Part shown: in pieces, positions 1 through 8,715 of the stretch | How the letters are laid out: every line of letters begins with the position of its first letter | How positions within the stretch are numbered: position 1 is the first letter of the stretch | Assembly: GCA_013821455.1 (NCBI GenBank) | Contig: JACDGS010000003.1 | Coordinates: 62,001-126,000 of the forward strand | Length of the DNA stretch: 64,000 bases | Direction: 5' to 3' | From: Chthoniobacterales bacterium | GTDB lineage: Bacteria > Verrucomicrobiota > Verrucomicrobiia > Chthoniobacterales > UBA10450 | Program-made: the position numbers and the translations under genes | The notes under the pieces: model-generated | The model's database searches: none | Told to the model about the DNA's origin: nothing | What the model saw: the letters and a program-made list of their open reading frames with translations, nothing else

Positions 1-521
1 TCGATGGCAGTTTGAAGCGGCTGCGACTTTCGCGGATCGATCTCTACCAACTGCATCGCGTCGATCCGAAGGTGCCAATGGAAGAGTCGTTAGGCGCGCT
101 TCGGGAAATGCGCGACGCCGGGAAGATTCGGCACGTCGGCTTGTCGGAGGTGGGACCGGAGGAAATCGCGCGGGCTCGCAAGATTTTGCCCATCGCTACC
201 GTGCAGAATCGATTCAACGTGGCCGACCGCCACTGGGAAGGAGCGTTACAGTATTGCGAGAAAGAAGGGCTGGGCTTCATGCCCTGGTCACCCATTGGTG
301 GCAGCCGGGGATCGATTAAGGAAAGCGCGGTGGAAACCGTAGCGAAAGAGCAGAAAGTCAGTGTCTATCAAATCGCGCTCGCCTGGTTGCTGCATCGCTC
401 CACGGTCATGCTTCCAATCCCGGGCACGTCGTCGGTGGCGCATCTGGAGGAGAACATGGCCGCGGTCAAAGTCCAACTCACTCCGGCCCAGCTACAGTTA
501 CTCGACTCCCTGCGTGGCTAG
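1..521 (+). CDS. Aldo/keto reductase, 3' part (5' end outside window)
   Basis: The reading frame is open from base 3 of the window, so the gene starts upstream. The visible part is the C-terminal half of an aldo/keto reductase (AKR), an NAD(P)H-dependent (alpha/beta)8-barrel oxidoreductase. Characteristic pieces are the LYQLHRVD strand, which in the family carries the active-site His, then KIRHVGLSE, TVQNRFN and the FMPWSPIGG loop. Near the C-terminus, PIPGTSS is the cofactor-binding segment. It ends at a TAG at 519-521. The repeated motif TCGTTAGGC lies in frame at 87-95 and encodes Ser-Leu-Gly. The substrate cannot be judged. Family assignment is secure; the exact subfamily (YajO/YghZ-like) is not. 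Confidence 0.9.
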   Translation, partial: DGSLKRLRLSRIDLYQLHRVDPKVPMEESLGALREMRDAGKIRHVGLSEVGPEEIARARKILPIATVQNRFNVADRHWEGALQYCEKEGLGFMPWSPIGGSRGSIKESAVETVAKEQKVSVYQIALAWLLHRSTVMLPIPGTSSVAHLEENMAAVKVQLTPAQLQLLDSLRG

Positions 522-645
522 GCCGATTTCGGCCCTGATTCTCAATTCCCGCGCCCACCAATTCCCGGGCGACAAACTGTGCCTAACGAGTAAAAGGACT
601 CGAACAATTAATACGGGCCAGTCTCCACTCGGAAAGTCGGCCCGT

Positions 646-674
646 CGATCACTCGGATTAACTCCGAGTGATCG
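646..674. terminator. Perfect 12-bp hairpin between convergent genes
   Basis: CGATCACTCGGA, a 5-nt loop TTAAC, and the exact complement TCCGAGTGATCG form a strong stem-loop. It lies between the end of the aldo/keto reductase (+) and the end of the spondin-domain gene (-), the usual place for a bidirectional terminator. There is no T-run, so intrinsic termination is only a possibility. A repeated-motif copy GCCTAACGAG with TAAAAGGA following it lies just upstream at 581-598. Nothing else was recognised between 522 and 757. Confidence 0.4.
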
Positions 675-757
675 AGCGATAGCTCACACTAGCGCAGCAA
701 GGCCGGGCCGCTTCGCGCGCATTCAGGCTGTATGCTTATCCCGCTCCGAGAGTCGCC

Positions 758-1579
758 TTACGGCAACTCGGTGATCGTCACCTCGGCCACATTGCTTCCA
801 GTATTCGCGCGATCGAAGTGGTTCAACTGGCTGCCTGGATAAATGTTGAACCCATGCAAAACGAGCGGGCCAAATCCGGGATGGCGGTGAATCACAGGAA
901 TGACATCGGGATGAGTGCCAGTACCGGGCACAGTTTGACCGAAGAAGGCTGTGTCCGTGCTGCTCTCGGTATTGACCTCCGTGCCGGCATCGAAGAGGGT
1001 CGCGTTCGAAACCTTGAACCGGATGGGACCTAGCCCGCCGTTAAAGAGCCCGTTGCTATCGTAGATGCGGATCGGATGCGCGGAGTCGGTTCCGAAGAAG
1101 GCGTCGTTACTAGGCACCAGCATCACGATGAAACTCAGATACTGACTTTTCAGGTTGAGCGGATCCACGGTGAGGGTTGCCACCAAGGTGCCGCCGGGCG
1201 CGGTAGGTCCGCCGATGGTAACCTGCTGCGAACCGCCCGAGTAGGCGGCGAAGATATCATACTGGCAAGGGTTGGCGGTATTGTAAACCGTGGGATCCCC
1301 GGCGCAGACATTCGGGGGACCGGAAAGGAGAGTTGGATTGGTGGTATCCCCGCTGACGCCATCTTCCGCAATGTGCTGGATACCGGAAGCAGCAGGTTGC
1401 CCTACCATGTAAGTTGGGAAGTTGCCGTCATGCAATCCGATCCAGGGACGCATAATCCAAATGCCATCCTGTTCGGCGGTGTTTTTAATTGTGATCTGAA
1501 CAGTCGCCGCGTTTGCCTGTGCAGCGCCGAAAGTCGCCATGCCCAGGGCGAGAAGAATAACCGACGTTATAATTTTCAT
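758..1579 (-). CDS. Secreted spondin-domain protein
   Basis: The 273-residue protein starts at an ATG (MKIITSV), followed by a signal peptide of about 24 residues ending AQANA. I chose this start over an upstream in-frame one because it begins the signal peptide directly. The mature protein matches the Spondin_N fold. It begins with a TVQITIKNT strand, then PWIGLHDGNF, a GIQHIAEDG segment, and the conserved FIVMLVPSNDAFFG core. Bacterial spondin-domain proteins are exported and of unknown function, possibly in adhesion or the extracellular matrix. The gene stands alone, convergent with the upstream reductase. The two Cys residues (NVCAGD, NPCQYD) could form a disulfide. Confidence 0.85.
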   Translation of the reverse strand: MKIITSVILLALGMATFGAAQANAATVQITIKNTAEQDGIWIMRPWIGLHDGNFPTYMVGQPAASGIQHIAEDGVSGDTTNPTLLSGPPNVCAGDPTVYNTANPCQYDIFAAYSGGSQQVTIGGPTAPGGTLVATLTVDPLNLKSQYLSFIVMLVPSNDAFFGTDSAHPIRIYDSNGLFNGGLGPIRFKVSNATLFDAGTEVNTESSTDTAFFGQTVPGTGTHPDVIPVIHRHPGFGPLVLHGFNIYPGSQLNHFDRANTGSNVAEVTITELP

Positions 1580-2075
1580 AACAATAAACCTGCGCCCTTC
1601 CGTGGCTCTGTCAATGGGCATCAAGACCTAAACGCATTGTATTTTCTTTTCCCGTTATAGCTTGTGAAATTAGGTCGCCAGGAGAAGGACGGATCACTTG
1701 CTCCGGCGTCCATCTGCGCACGCGGGATCGTGGTAGCTTCTCGATCTGCTTCGTAAAGACACCGGACCGCACCACTGCCGCCGCTTTTAACCGCTATCTC
1801 ACCGGCCAGGTCCTGGCCGACTGCGCATCGCTGAAGTGGCCGGGGCTGTTCGTTAGGCGCTGCCAGTTTCCGCGGGCGGTCGATCGCTTTCTTGTCCCGG
1901 CGACGGCGACCCGTTAATACTTGTCCGCCGGCAAACTGGCCGAGCTGGCAACGTTTATTCGCGAGCGGGACAACGCCGCTGCGGACCGTCAGATCGATAC
2001 GGATTTCGCCGAGGGCGGACGCCTCTCCACGGTTGCCGAAGAAGTTCTTGTCTTTATCGGGGAAACGCCTCAGCG

Positions 2076-2204
2076 GTTCTGAAAGCCTTCGACCGCTTAC
2101 CCGCAGCGGTGCAACGACTCGCTCGCGAGAAGTATGCACTTTGGAAGGAAGATCCGTTTCATTCGTCTCTCAGCTCCGAAGAGCGTCGTAAGGGCATCTA
2201 CGCG
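2076..2204 (+). pseudogene. Possible remnant of a small toxin-like (HigB/ParE-like) gene
   Basis: One frame reads LKAFDRLPAAVQRLAREKYA followed by LWKEDPFHSSL. This resembles the N-terminus of small RelE/HigB-type proteins, whose usual pattern is 'LP..VQ..A...Y.LW..DP.HPSL'. After about 40 residues the similarity stops and the frame runs into unrelated Pro/Ser-rich sequence. Upstream, 1780-2080 holds an open stretch ending in a TGA at about 2080, which could be a decayed antitoxin-like partner with an internal TAA near 1915. Both appear degenerate. The motif TCGTTAGGC occurs at 1850. This is a tentative call made from local sequence pattern alone. Confidence 0.3.
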
Positions 2205-2395
2205 GGAGGCGATGACGGGGAGGTAGGGATGTTAGACGACGACTCCGCCAAGCCTTGCTCGTCACCTCCGGCACGCTCGCCTGAGGGGGAAGGGCCGGCA
2301 GCGTTCTCCAGCTTGCGCTGTTTTTTCGCTTCCTTTTTCTTCTGCTTCTCCAGCTCTTTGCGGCGTTTTTCGCCGGAATAATTCGGTCTGGCCAA
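2198..2395 (-). CDS. Small Lys-rich conserved protein
   Basis: A 65-residue protein beginning MARPNYSGEKRRKELEKQKK, followed by a highly basic coil. The start MARPNYxxEKRxxELxKxKK matches a small, very widespread bacterial protein family of unknown function. The last ~25 residues (Ser/Pro-rich) look unconserved. It lies 3 bp downstream of another small Lys-rich gene on the same strand, and the two probably share a transcript. A nucleic-acid-binding role is plausible from charge only. Confidence 0.6.
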   Translation of the reverse strand: MARPNYSGEKRRKELEKQKKKEAKKQRKLENAAGPSPSGERAGGDEQGLAESSSNIPTSPSSPPA

Positions 2396-2398
2396 AGC

Positions 2399-2524
2399 TT
2401 ATTTCTTCGGCTTCTGCGCCGACTTAGAGGCTTGCGTCGCGTTTTTTTTCTGCGCCGCGCTGGCAGCTTTGCCCTTTTGCTGCGTCTTCTGCTTCTGGTT
2501 CGCTTTCGGAGATTTGTCGCCCAT
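2399..2524 (-). CDS. Very small Lys/Gln-rich conserved protein (41 aa)
   Basis: ATG at 2524 to TAA at 2399 encodes 41 residues starting MGDKSPKANQKQKTQQKGK and ending AQKPKK. The MGDKSPKxxxKxxxQK start is a recognisable widespread tiny basic protein of unknown function. It directly precedes the 65-residue Lys-rich gene, with only 3 bp between them, in an apparent two-gene operon. It is short enough to be missed by automatic gene finders. Role unknown; composition suggests RNA or DNA contact. Confidence 0.65.
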   Translation of the reverse strand: MGDKSPKANQKQKTQQKGKAASAAQKKNATQASKSAQKPKK

Positions 2525-2650
2525 GGTGGCTAAGAATCCGTTCGGTCAGCCCGCCTGTCAACGGCGGGCGAAGCTTCCCGTCACATCAAAGCGAGTGCTC
2601 GCGAACATTCTGGACTCGCTGCCGCGAATTAGTTGGTGCGTTTGGTTCGT

Positions 2651-2797
2651 CCCATATGGGTTGATTAGGCTCAAGTCACCATTTGAGAATCTCAAGTGGT
2701 GGTCCGGGAAGCCCATCTCATCGTACGGGAAATCCGTGTCGTCGTATGGGAGACCATCAGATGAGTTGGGCTTCCCGGACGATGCGATCCCAGTGTT
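2651..2797. repeat. Degenerate 21-bp tandem array (about 7 units)
   Basis: Consecutive 21-nt blocks can be aligned across this stretch. Read on the minus strand they encode heptapeptides such as PYDDTDF, PYDEMGF, PDHHLRF and SNGDLSL. The period of 7 codons is kept although the sequence has drifted. No start or flanking protein of known type is seen, so I do not call a gene. The surrounding 2525-3205 interval contains no recognisable gene. It does hold a palindrome (GACGGGCT..AGCCCGTC, 3082-3100) and a motif copy at 3121. A second array of the same period is at 45230-45543. Confidence 0.6.
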
Positions 2798-3266
2798 CGC
2801 GCACATCGCTGCAAGGCACCAAATCGACCAGAGACTGACATTACTCCGCACACGTTGGAACATGACCCGCCTTCCAAGTAGGAGAAGGGGAGAAGCGCGC
2901 CGCGGGAGCTATTGCATGCCCGGCAGCGCACTCTACAGCTATCATTCTTTCCGGGAAGGAGGAGTTGGTAGCCCGTCGTCGGCATAGTCTGCACCGATCC
3001 TCGCGTGGCGGCCCATCTAACGAGAAGTAGGTTCCTCGAATTGCGCGCCGGGCAATTTGCCCCCGGACAGACTGCCAGCGCGACGGGCTGACAGCCCGTC
3101 CTCCGGAAGGTCGTCTTTACTCGTTAGGTCGAGAATCCTTTACTAGTTAGGCAGGAGTGAAGGTGCAGTCACTACCGAGACGTGCTGCGAGCTTCGCGCG
3201 ACTGATTGGAATTTACGGATGAGTGCTCGCGTCGAAAGCAGGGCGTGCTTACGTCTCGCAGCCCAC

Positions 3267-4751
3267 ATGAAAGCACGCAAAGCCGCCGTCATTTTCATCT
3301 TCGTTACGGTGACGCTCGATATGCTTGCGCTCGGGCTCATCGCGCCGGTCCTACCGAAACTGGTTCTGAACTTCCTCGGCGGCGACGCCTCGAGCGCCGC
3401 GAAATGGTTCGGCGTTTTCGGCACGGTCTTTGCGCTCATGCAGTTTGTTTTTTCGCCTGTGCTCGGCGTCTTATCGGATCGCTTCGGACGGCGGCCGATC
3501 ATTCTCGCCTCGAATCTCGGGCTCGGTCTCGACTATGTGGTGATGGCGGTAGCGCCTTCGATCGGATGGCTGTTCTTGGGGCGGATTATTTCCGGCATCA
3601 CCGCGGCGAGCATCTCGACTTCGATGGCCTACATCTCGGATGTAGTTGAGCCGGAGAAGCGCGCGAGCGCCTTTGGCATGATTGGCGCGGCCTTCGGCGT
3701 CGGATTTATCCTTGGCCCGGCGCTCGGCGGATTGCTTGGTACTTCCGACCCACGGCTGCCCTTCTGGGTCGCGGGTGGGCTGAGCCTAACGAACGCAATC
3801 TACGGTTATTTTTTCGTGCCGGAATCCCTGCCGCCGGAACGCCGGAAGCCGTTCACTTTGGTTCGGGCAAATCCCGTCGGCGCCCTCGTGCTCCTGCGCT
3901 CGCATCCGGAGTTATTCCAGCTCTCCGTGATCCAATTCATCGGCTACGTGGCGCACGAGGTTTTCAATATCTGGGCGCTCTACGCGATCTTCCGTTACGC
4001 TTGGAACGAAGGAATGGTCGGCCTTTCGCTGGCCCTTGTCGGCGTTTGTTCGGTGATCATTTCGGTTGCGCTCGTGGGGCCGATTGTGAAAAAACTGGGC
4101 GAGCGCGTGACGCTTTACCTCGGCCAGTTTCTCGGCGGGCTCGGGATGGTCCTTGCCGGCTTGGCACGGACGGGGACGGGCTTTCTGCTTTCAGTTCCGG
4201 TGATGATGCTTTGGAGCATTTCGGGTCCGGCGGCGCAGGGAATGATGACGCGGCGCGTGAGCGAATCCGAGCAGGGCGAGCTTCAAGGCGCGATCAATAG
4301 TCTGCGCAGTGTCGCGGTGATCATCGGGCCTGGTCTGTTCACTTTCACCTTTGCTTATTTCATCGATCAGAAGCACGTGCGTCCAATGCCGGGCGCCACC
4401 TGGTATCTTGGCGGCGCTCTGCTTTTCTTCGCGACGTTGCTTTCGCTGCGCATTCCCAAGTTGCCGCGCGCCGAAGCGATACCGGCGCAACTCGCGGCAA
4501 CTGAGGGGAGATCCTTTCTGCTGCCGCGCCGCCGGAAGGTTAGGGCGCGCTGGCAGGTTTGTTTTTCTTTCCGAGTCTTCGCCGAACTTCCGGAGACGCT
4601 CTCTCTCGAAGAAGTACACGCCGCGAGTTGCGCTGCGCGCAAAATTTGTCCCGGGCAGACTGCCCGGGACGACGGGTTAACAACTCGTCCTCCCCGGAGA
4701 TGCGCGCGACTGCGTGGCATAGCTCCAGATTCGGTTTGGCCTAACGAGTAA
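3267..4751 (+). CDS. MFS drug efflux transporter, TetA-like, with extended tail
   Basis: The start ATG (MKARKAAVIFIF) matches the usual TetA-type beginning of 'basic residues then TM1'. TM1 carries TLDMLALGLIAPVLPKL. The loop between TM2 and TM3 has the MFS signature GVLSDRFGRRPII, and TM5 has GAAFGVGFILGPALGG, the antiporter motif C. Twelve TM segments are expected. Transport proper ends near LRIPKLPRA (about residue 395). About 90 further residues are low-complexity and are encoded partly by a palindromic repeat (4650-4705). The stop codon TAA is the end of an extended repeat motif (CCTAACGAGTAA). The tail therefore looks like readthrough into former intergenic DNA. The substrate is unknown. 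Confidence 0.85.
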   Translation: MKARKAAVIFIFVTVTLDMLALGLIAPVLPKLVLNFLGGDASSAAKWFGVFGTVFALMQFVFSPVLGVLSDRFGRRPIILASNLGLGLDYVVMAVAPSIGWLFLGRIISGITAASISTSMAYISDVVEPEKRASAFGMIGAAFGVGFILGPALGGLLGTSDPRLPFWVAGGLSLTNAIYGYFFVPESLPPERRKPFTLVRANPVGALVLLRSHPELFQLSVIQFIGYVAHEVFNIWALYAIFRYAWNEGMVGLSLALVGVCSVIISVALVGPIVKKLGERVTLYLGQFLGGLGMVLAGLARTGTGFLLSVPVMMLWSISGPAAQGMMTRRVSESEQGELQGAINSLRSVAVIIGPGLFTFTFAYFIDQKHVRPMPGATWYLGGALLFFATLLSLRIPKLPRAEAIPAQLAATEGRSFLLPRRRKVRARWQVCFSFRVFAELPETLSLEEVHAASCAARKICPGQTARDDGLTTRPPRRCARLRGIAPDSVWPNE

Positions 4752-4780
4752 AGCTCTATCCGCTCATAGCGTGCGTGCCT

Positions 4781-4926
4781 GTCATCCTGAGCCGGCTAAG
4801 CGCGGCGAAGGACCCCACACCTGCAGCATGTGCTCTCGCCGCGTTCTCGAAACAACGGGCCCGAAGCCTCTCCGCCAAACGAAGCCCAAGAACGCTTGTG
4901 AGGTCCTCCGCTACGCTCAGGATGAC
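4781..4926. repeat. Inverted-repeat-bounded element, about 146 bp (copy A)
   Basis: It begins GTCATCCTGAGC and ends with the complement GCTCAGGATGAC. Inside each end are related GAAGGACC / GGTCCTCCG arms. Related copies are at 57859-57998 and 60855-60987, with a half copy at 14044. All lie between genes. The terminal sequence resembles a dispersed repeat common in several environmental phyla. The rest of 4752-5064 contains no gene; a motif copy is at 4988. Confidence 0.6.
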
Positions 4927-5064
4927 AACATGAGGCCTCCCGGAAACAGCCGGAAGGTGCTTTTCTCGTTAGCAGACAACCCTTTGTTCGTTAGGCTGGA
5001 TTTTGCACACGCCAACTCCTTGCCGCCGGCACTATAGGTCCCACAGAGGAAGCGGTTCCTCGGC

Positions 5065-6333
5065 CTATTTCTTCGGAGAACCCGACGGCAGTCCGGGCGC
5101 GTCTTTGGCTCTGACGGCGCCTTCCTTCAGGGTGAACGACCAGTGCGCTTCCACCTTCTTACCGCCGGATTTCGCGGTCAGGATGACCGTGCAGGAGTCG
5201 CCGTGAAGGGGCTGCGTTACCTGGTAGGAAACAATTTTGGTCTGCGGGTCGAACTTTGAAGGGACGAGGCCGAGGCCGCTCACCCGCAATTGGACCGAAC
5301 CGGCATCAAGAGTCGCGAGTCCGCCGAGATTGGCTTGGATCAGCGGAGTCTTCTCGTTCACGATGGCGCCATCGGCGGGCTGCGCCTGCAGGCTCGCGGT
5401 TGGGACGCCTTCCACCGGCTCGCTCCCGCCAGTCGTCGCGCCGCCGAAACTGATCGCGTCGGTAAAAACCTTGGGCTTGTTCGCCTCGATCATATAACGG
5501 CCTAACGAGTCGTTGGGCGAGCCGTAAGTGAGCTTCTGCCCGTAAACGGTGAAGAGCGCTTCGTAGCCGGCCTTGGCCGCGACTTCTTTCACATGCTGAT
5601 TGTAGTAGCCATAGGGCACGGCGAAGGCGTCCACTTTCACGCCGAGCTTATCTTCGATCGTCTTTTTCGCGCGCCCGACTTCGTTTTCGAGCCACGGTTC
5701 GTACTCAGCCTGGCTCAGTCGATGTTTCGTTAGGCGATCGAAGGGCGGTTTGCGCAAATCCTGGTGCGTCTCGGTGTGGGACTGGATGTCCACACCAGCA
5801 TCGCGCATTTCGGCGAGCTGCTCCCAGCTCATTGATTCACCGCCACTGTAGCGGCCCGGCTTGATCCCTTCGGTGTAAATGAAAACGGTGAACGGGTAGC
5901 CGTATTTTTTCAGGATCGGCCACGCCACTTCGTAGCCGGACTTATAGCCATCATCGATCGTGATGATCGCGGCCCGAGTCGGAATGCTTTTCTCGCCGCG
6001 TTTCCAGGCGAGGAAATCCTGCATCCCGATCACGGGAATTTTGCGCTCCTGCAACATCTTCATCTGCGCCTCAAATGCTTCCGGCATGATCTCGGTGTCA
6101 GGCCGCCGCACTTTTTTCTCGAAACGGTGATAGCCGAAGACGATGACCTGCGCGTTCTGATCGATCGCAGGCTTCGCCGGGGTCGGAACTGGAGTCGGGA
6201 CGGCCGCGATGGCGACACTCGGGGCCGGGCTTGGGTTGAGCAGAGGCGTGTTCTTTTTCAACGCGCTCCCCTTCTTGCAGCCGCCGAAAGCGAGACCGCC
6301 GAGGAGCAAAAAAATCGTTAGGCGTTTGACCAT
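5065..6333 (-). CDS. Polysaccharide deacetylase lipoprotein (NodB fold)
   Basis: A 422-residue protein starting MVKRLTIFLLLGG. The lipobox LAFGGC places the lipidated Cys at residue 19, so the protein is membrane-anchored in the periplasm or outer membrane. A Pro-rich linker follows. The NodB domain opens with VIVFGYHRF. It has the metal-binding TIDDGY motif (125-130) and the HTETH motif (186-190), the Asp-His-His zinc triad typical of carbohydrate esterase family 4. The C-terminal ~120 residues look like a beta-sandwich. It probably removes N- or O-acetyl groups from an extracellular polysaccharide or peptidoglycan. It is divergent from the amidase gene downstream of it in the window, suggesting shared envelope remodelling. 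Confidence 0.88.
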   Translation of the reverse strand: MVKRLTIFLLLGGLAFGGCKKGSALKKNTPLLNPSPAPSVAIAAVPTPVPTPAKPAIDQNAQVIVFGYHRFEKKVRRPDTEIMPEAFEAQMKMLQERKIPVIGMQDFLAWKRGEKSIPTRAAIITIDDGYKSGYEVAWPILKKYGYPFTVFIYTEGIKPGRYSGGESMSWEQLAEMRDAGVDIQSHTETHQDLRKPPFDRLTKHRLSQAEYEPWLENEVGRAKKTIEDKLGVKVDAFAVPYGYYNQHVKEVAAKAGYEALFTVYGQKLTYGSPNDSLGRYMIEANKPKVFTDAISFGGATTGGSEPVEGVPTASLQAQPADGAIVNEKTPLIQANLGGLATLDAGSVQLRVSGLGLVPSKFDPQTKIVSYQVTQPLHGDSCTVILTAKSGGKKVEAHWSFTLKEGAVRAKDAPGLPSGSPKK

Positions 6334-6455
6334 AAAATCGAGGCTAGCCTTTAAGTCCGAGCCGATAAAAAACAAGCGATTTCGCGCGCACGCATGCTCC
6401 ACGAGTGCGCGCGGCTTTCGCTTTGCGCGGCACGAGTTTCGCTTTATGGAAACGG

Positions 6456-7157
6456 ATGTCGCGCCGAAGTTATTTCCTTCTCGCCTGCGCCGGAGCGGTC
6501 GCGGCCTTGCTCGGTGGCTGCGCGACGCCTGCCACCAATAGCAGTCACACCTTCACCACGGTCGTGGTGGATCCCGGACATGGCGGCAAAGACAGCGGCG
6601 CGGTCCGGCGCTACAGCCCGGCGGAAAAAACGCTCGCGCTTGATGTCGCGTTGCGGGTCGATCGCAAGTTGCGCGAGTCACAACTCCATACTGTGCTCAC
6701 GCGTGACAACGACACTTTCATCCCGCTCGACGAGCGCGTCGCGATGGGCAACGCACAGGAAAACTCCATTTTCGTCAGCATCCATTTTAATGACGCACGG
6801 CGGCGCGGCGTGCACGGGTTTGAGACTTACTACCACTCGCCCTATGCCTTCGATCTCGCTTCCGGGATCGAGCGTAATCTTGCCACTCTTCCGCAAGCAG
6901 CGAACCGCGGCGTGCACGTCGCGGGCTTCCGCGTTTTGCGCAACGCACGGTATCCGTCGGTGCTGGTGGAATGCGGCTTTCTGAGCAATCGCGCGGAAGG
7001 CGGCGAGGCGAGCAGCTCGTCTTATCGCGAACAAGTGGCCGACAAAATCGCGGAGGCCATCGTCGATTATCGCTACGGTGCGGGAATGTATCGGCGTCAG
7101 CCCGCGACCGTGGCCGCCCAATCCGGCGCCGGGACGACGGGCACGGCTTTTCGTTAG
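6456..7157 (+). CDS. N-acetylmuramoyl-L-alanine amidase lipoprotein (Amidase_3)
   Basis: I start it at ATG 6456 (MSRRSYFLLACAG), which gives a lipoprotein signal with lipobox LLGGC and Cys22. The catalytic domain has VVVDPGHGGKDSGA (His42 as a zinc ligand), SIHFNDA, and VLVECGFLSN with the catalytic Glu. This is the AmiC/CwlD fold, which hydrolyses the MurNAc-L-Ala bond of peptidoglycan. The protein ends TAFR with the TAG stop supplied by a TCGTTAGGC motif copy (7151-7159). The last 19 codons belong to a 198-bp tandem duplication whose second copy lies just downstream. Confidence 0.9.
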   Translation: MSRRSYFLLACAGAVAALLGGCATPATNSSHTFTTVVVDPGHGGKDSGAVRRYSPAEKTLALDVALRVDRKLRESQLHTVLTRDNDTFIPLDERVAMGNAQENSIFVSIHFNDARRRGVHGFETYYHSPYAFDLASGIERNLATLPQAANRGVHVAGFRVLRNARYPSVLVECGFLSNRAEGGEASSSSYREQVADKIAEAIVDYRYGAGMYRRQPATVAAQSGAGTTGTAFR

Positions 7158-7496
7158 GCGCTGTAGCGTCCGCTGTCCTCAGCGGAAAACTAGACAGGAT
7201 TAACAGGATTATGCAGGATTTGCAGAGGGCAAAATCAGCCCTTCTCCAATCTTGTTAATCCTGTAAATCCTGTCTGTTTTTTAGAATTCGATCCCGCGCC
7301 CGCGACCGTGGCCGCCCAATCCGGCGCCGGGACGACGGGCACGGCTTTTCGTTAGGCGCTGTAGCGTCCGCTGTCCTCAGCGGAAAATTAGACAGGATTA
7401 ACAGGATTATGCAGGATTTGAAGAGGGGAAGAGTCAGCCCTCTTCTCCAATCTTGGTTAATCCTGTAAATCCTGTCTGTTTTTTAGAACTCGATCC
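7101..7496. repeat. Tandem duplication, 198-bp period
   Basis: The sequence from the amidase C-terminal codons (7101) through the intergenic region to the first bases of the downstream MFS gene end (about 7298) is repeated at 7299-7496, differing by a few substitutions and small indels. Each copy holds an inverted pair: ACAGGATTAACAGGAT on the left and AATCCTGTAAATCCTGT on the right. A related single arm is at 51669. Each copy also carries a TCGTTAGGC motif. The near identity indicates a recent duplication. The interval between the two flanking genes contains nothing else. Confidence 0.9.
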
Positions 7497-8715
7497 CGCG
7501 CGCTTCGCGGCCGATCGCCGCCAGGAGGATGAGCGCGAGAAAGACAACGACCATCACGCAAGCCATCGTTAGGGCATAATCGGGGAAGCCGTTTGGCCTA
7601 ACGAAATGCTCCGCCAGCCTCGCCTGCAACATCGCCGCGGGAGCAGAAAGAAAATTCCCCATTTGATAAACCAAACCTGGGAAAGTCCCGCGCCAGCCCG
7701 GCGGCGAAAGCTCGTTCAAATGCACCGGCACCACCCCCCACGCCCCTTGCACCATGAACTGCATGAAGAACCCGCCGACGATCAGCAGCGGCAGTGTCGG
7801 CGAAAAAATCCACGCCGGAATGAGCAGGATGCCTAACGACGCTGCGATCACGATCATCCGCCGCCGGCCCCAGCGTTGCGAATAGAGCCCGAGCAACGTC
7901 CCGCCACAGATCGCGCCCAGGCTGTAAACGATCGCGACCTGCGAGGTCTGAGCTACTGAGAGTCCGCGCTGTTTTTGCAGGAACGTTGGATAGAGATCCT
8001 GCGTGCCGTGCGACATGTAATTGAAAGCCGTCATCAGAAGCACCGCATAAACGAGCAGCCGCCAATTCTCGGCGAACAGGCGGCCGATGCCTAACGACGC
8101 ACCTTTTCGCTCCGCGCGCTCGCGCTCCCACACCTCCGACTCGGGCACCCGCGCGCGAATGAAAATTACCAGCAGGGCCGGCAGCGCCCCGACCACGAAG
8201 AGTGCGCGCCAGCCGAAGTGCGGGAAGACCGTCCAATAAACCACCGCCGCGAGCAGGAACCCAAAAGCGTAACCCTGCTGCAAAATGCCCGAGGCCAGTC
8301 CGCGCGCCTCCGCGGGCAAACTCTCCATCGCCAGCGACGCGCCGAGTCCCCATTCCCCACCCATGCCGACGCCGTAAAGCGCACGAAAGATCAGGAAGAC
8401 CGTATAGTTAGGCGAGAAGGCCGTGAGCAATTCCATGAGCGAATAAAAAATGATGTCCACCATCAGCGGGACGCAGCGCCCGTAGCGATCGCCCAGCATG
8501 CCGAAAATGAGAGCGCCTAACGGCCGCATCATGAGCGTGAGCGTGATCGCAAACGTGACTTTGACGACCGAGACGGAGAACTCCGCGGCAACGTCCCTAA
8601 CGACCAACGTGAGGAGGAAAAAATCGAGCGCATCGAGCGTCCAGCCCAGGAAGCAGGCGAGAAAAGTGGCGCGCTGGGTGTGATTGAGCGCGCGGTAGAT
8701 GCGGATGGCTTCCAC
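7483..8715 (-). CDS. MFS transporter, organic-acid/sialate type
   Basis: A 410-residue, 12-TM protein. TM1 holds GWTLDALDFFLLTLVV, typical of metabolite:H+ symporters (Jen1/NanT/aromatic-acid type). The cytoplasmic loop has GMLGDRYGRCVPL and the second half has YSQRWGRRRMIVI, the two copies of the MFS loop motif. GVGMGGEWGLGASLAMES is the TM4-TM5 region characteristic of this subgroup. The substrate is probably a carboxylate or acidic sugar, but this cannot be decided here. The C-terminal four codons overlap the 198-bp duplication. Three motif copies lie within it (8089, 7831, 7596) and two near-motifs. Confidence 0.85.
   Translation of the reverse strand: MEAIRIYRALNHTQRATFLACFLGWTLDALDFFLLTLVVRDVAAEFSVSVVKVTFAITLTLMMRPLGALIFGMLGDRYGRCVPLMVDIIFYSLMELLTAFSPNYTVFLIFRALYGVGMGGEWGLGASLAMESLPAEARGLASGILQQGYAFGFLLAAVVYWTVFPHFGWRALFVVGALPALLVIFIRARVPESEVWERERAERKGASLGIGRLFAENWRLLVYAVLLMTAFNYMSHGTQDLYPTFLQKQRGLSVAQTSQVAIVYSLGAICGGTLLGLYSQRWGRRRMIVIAASLGILLIPAWIFSPTLPLLIVGGFFMQFMVQGAWGVVPVHLNELSPPGWRGTFPGLVYQMGNFLSAPAAMLQARLAEHFVRPNGFPDYALTMACVMVVVFLALILLAAIGREARGIEF

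Noticed and set aside
1076-1660. 194-codon ORF antisense to the spondin-domain gene
   Set aside because: The minus-strand protein has a clear signal peptide and domain; the plus frame shows no family features.
7598-8353. 251-codon frame within the MFS gene on the same strand
   Set aside because: Out-of-frame shadow with Arg/Gly-rich composition; the 410-residue MFS frame is complete.
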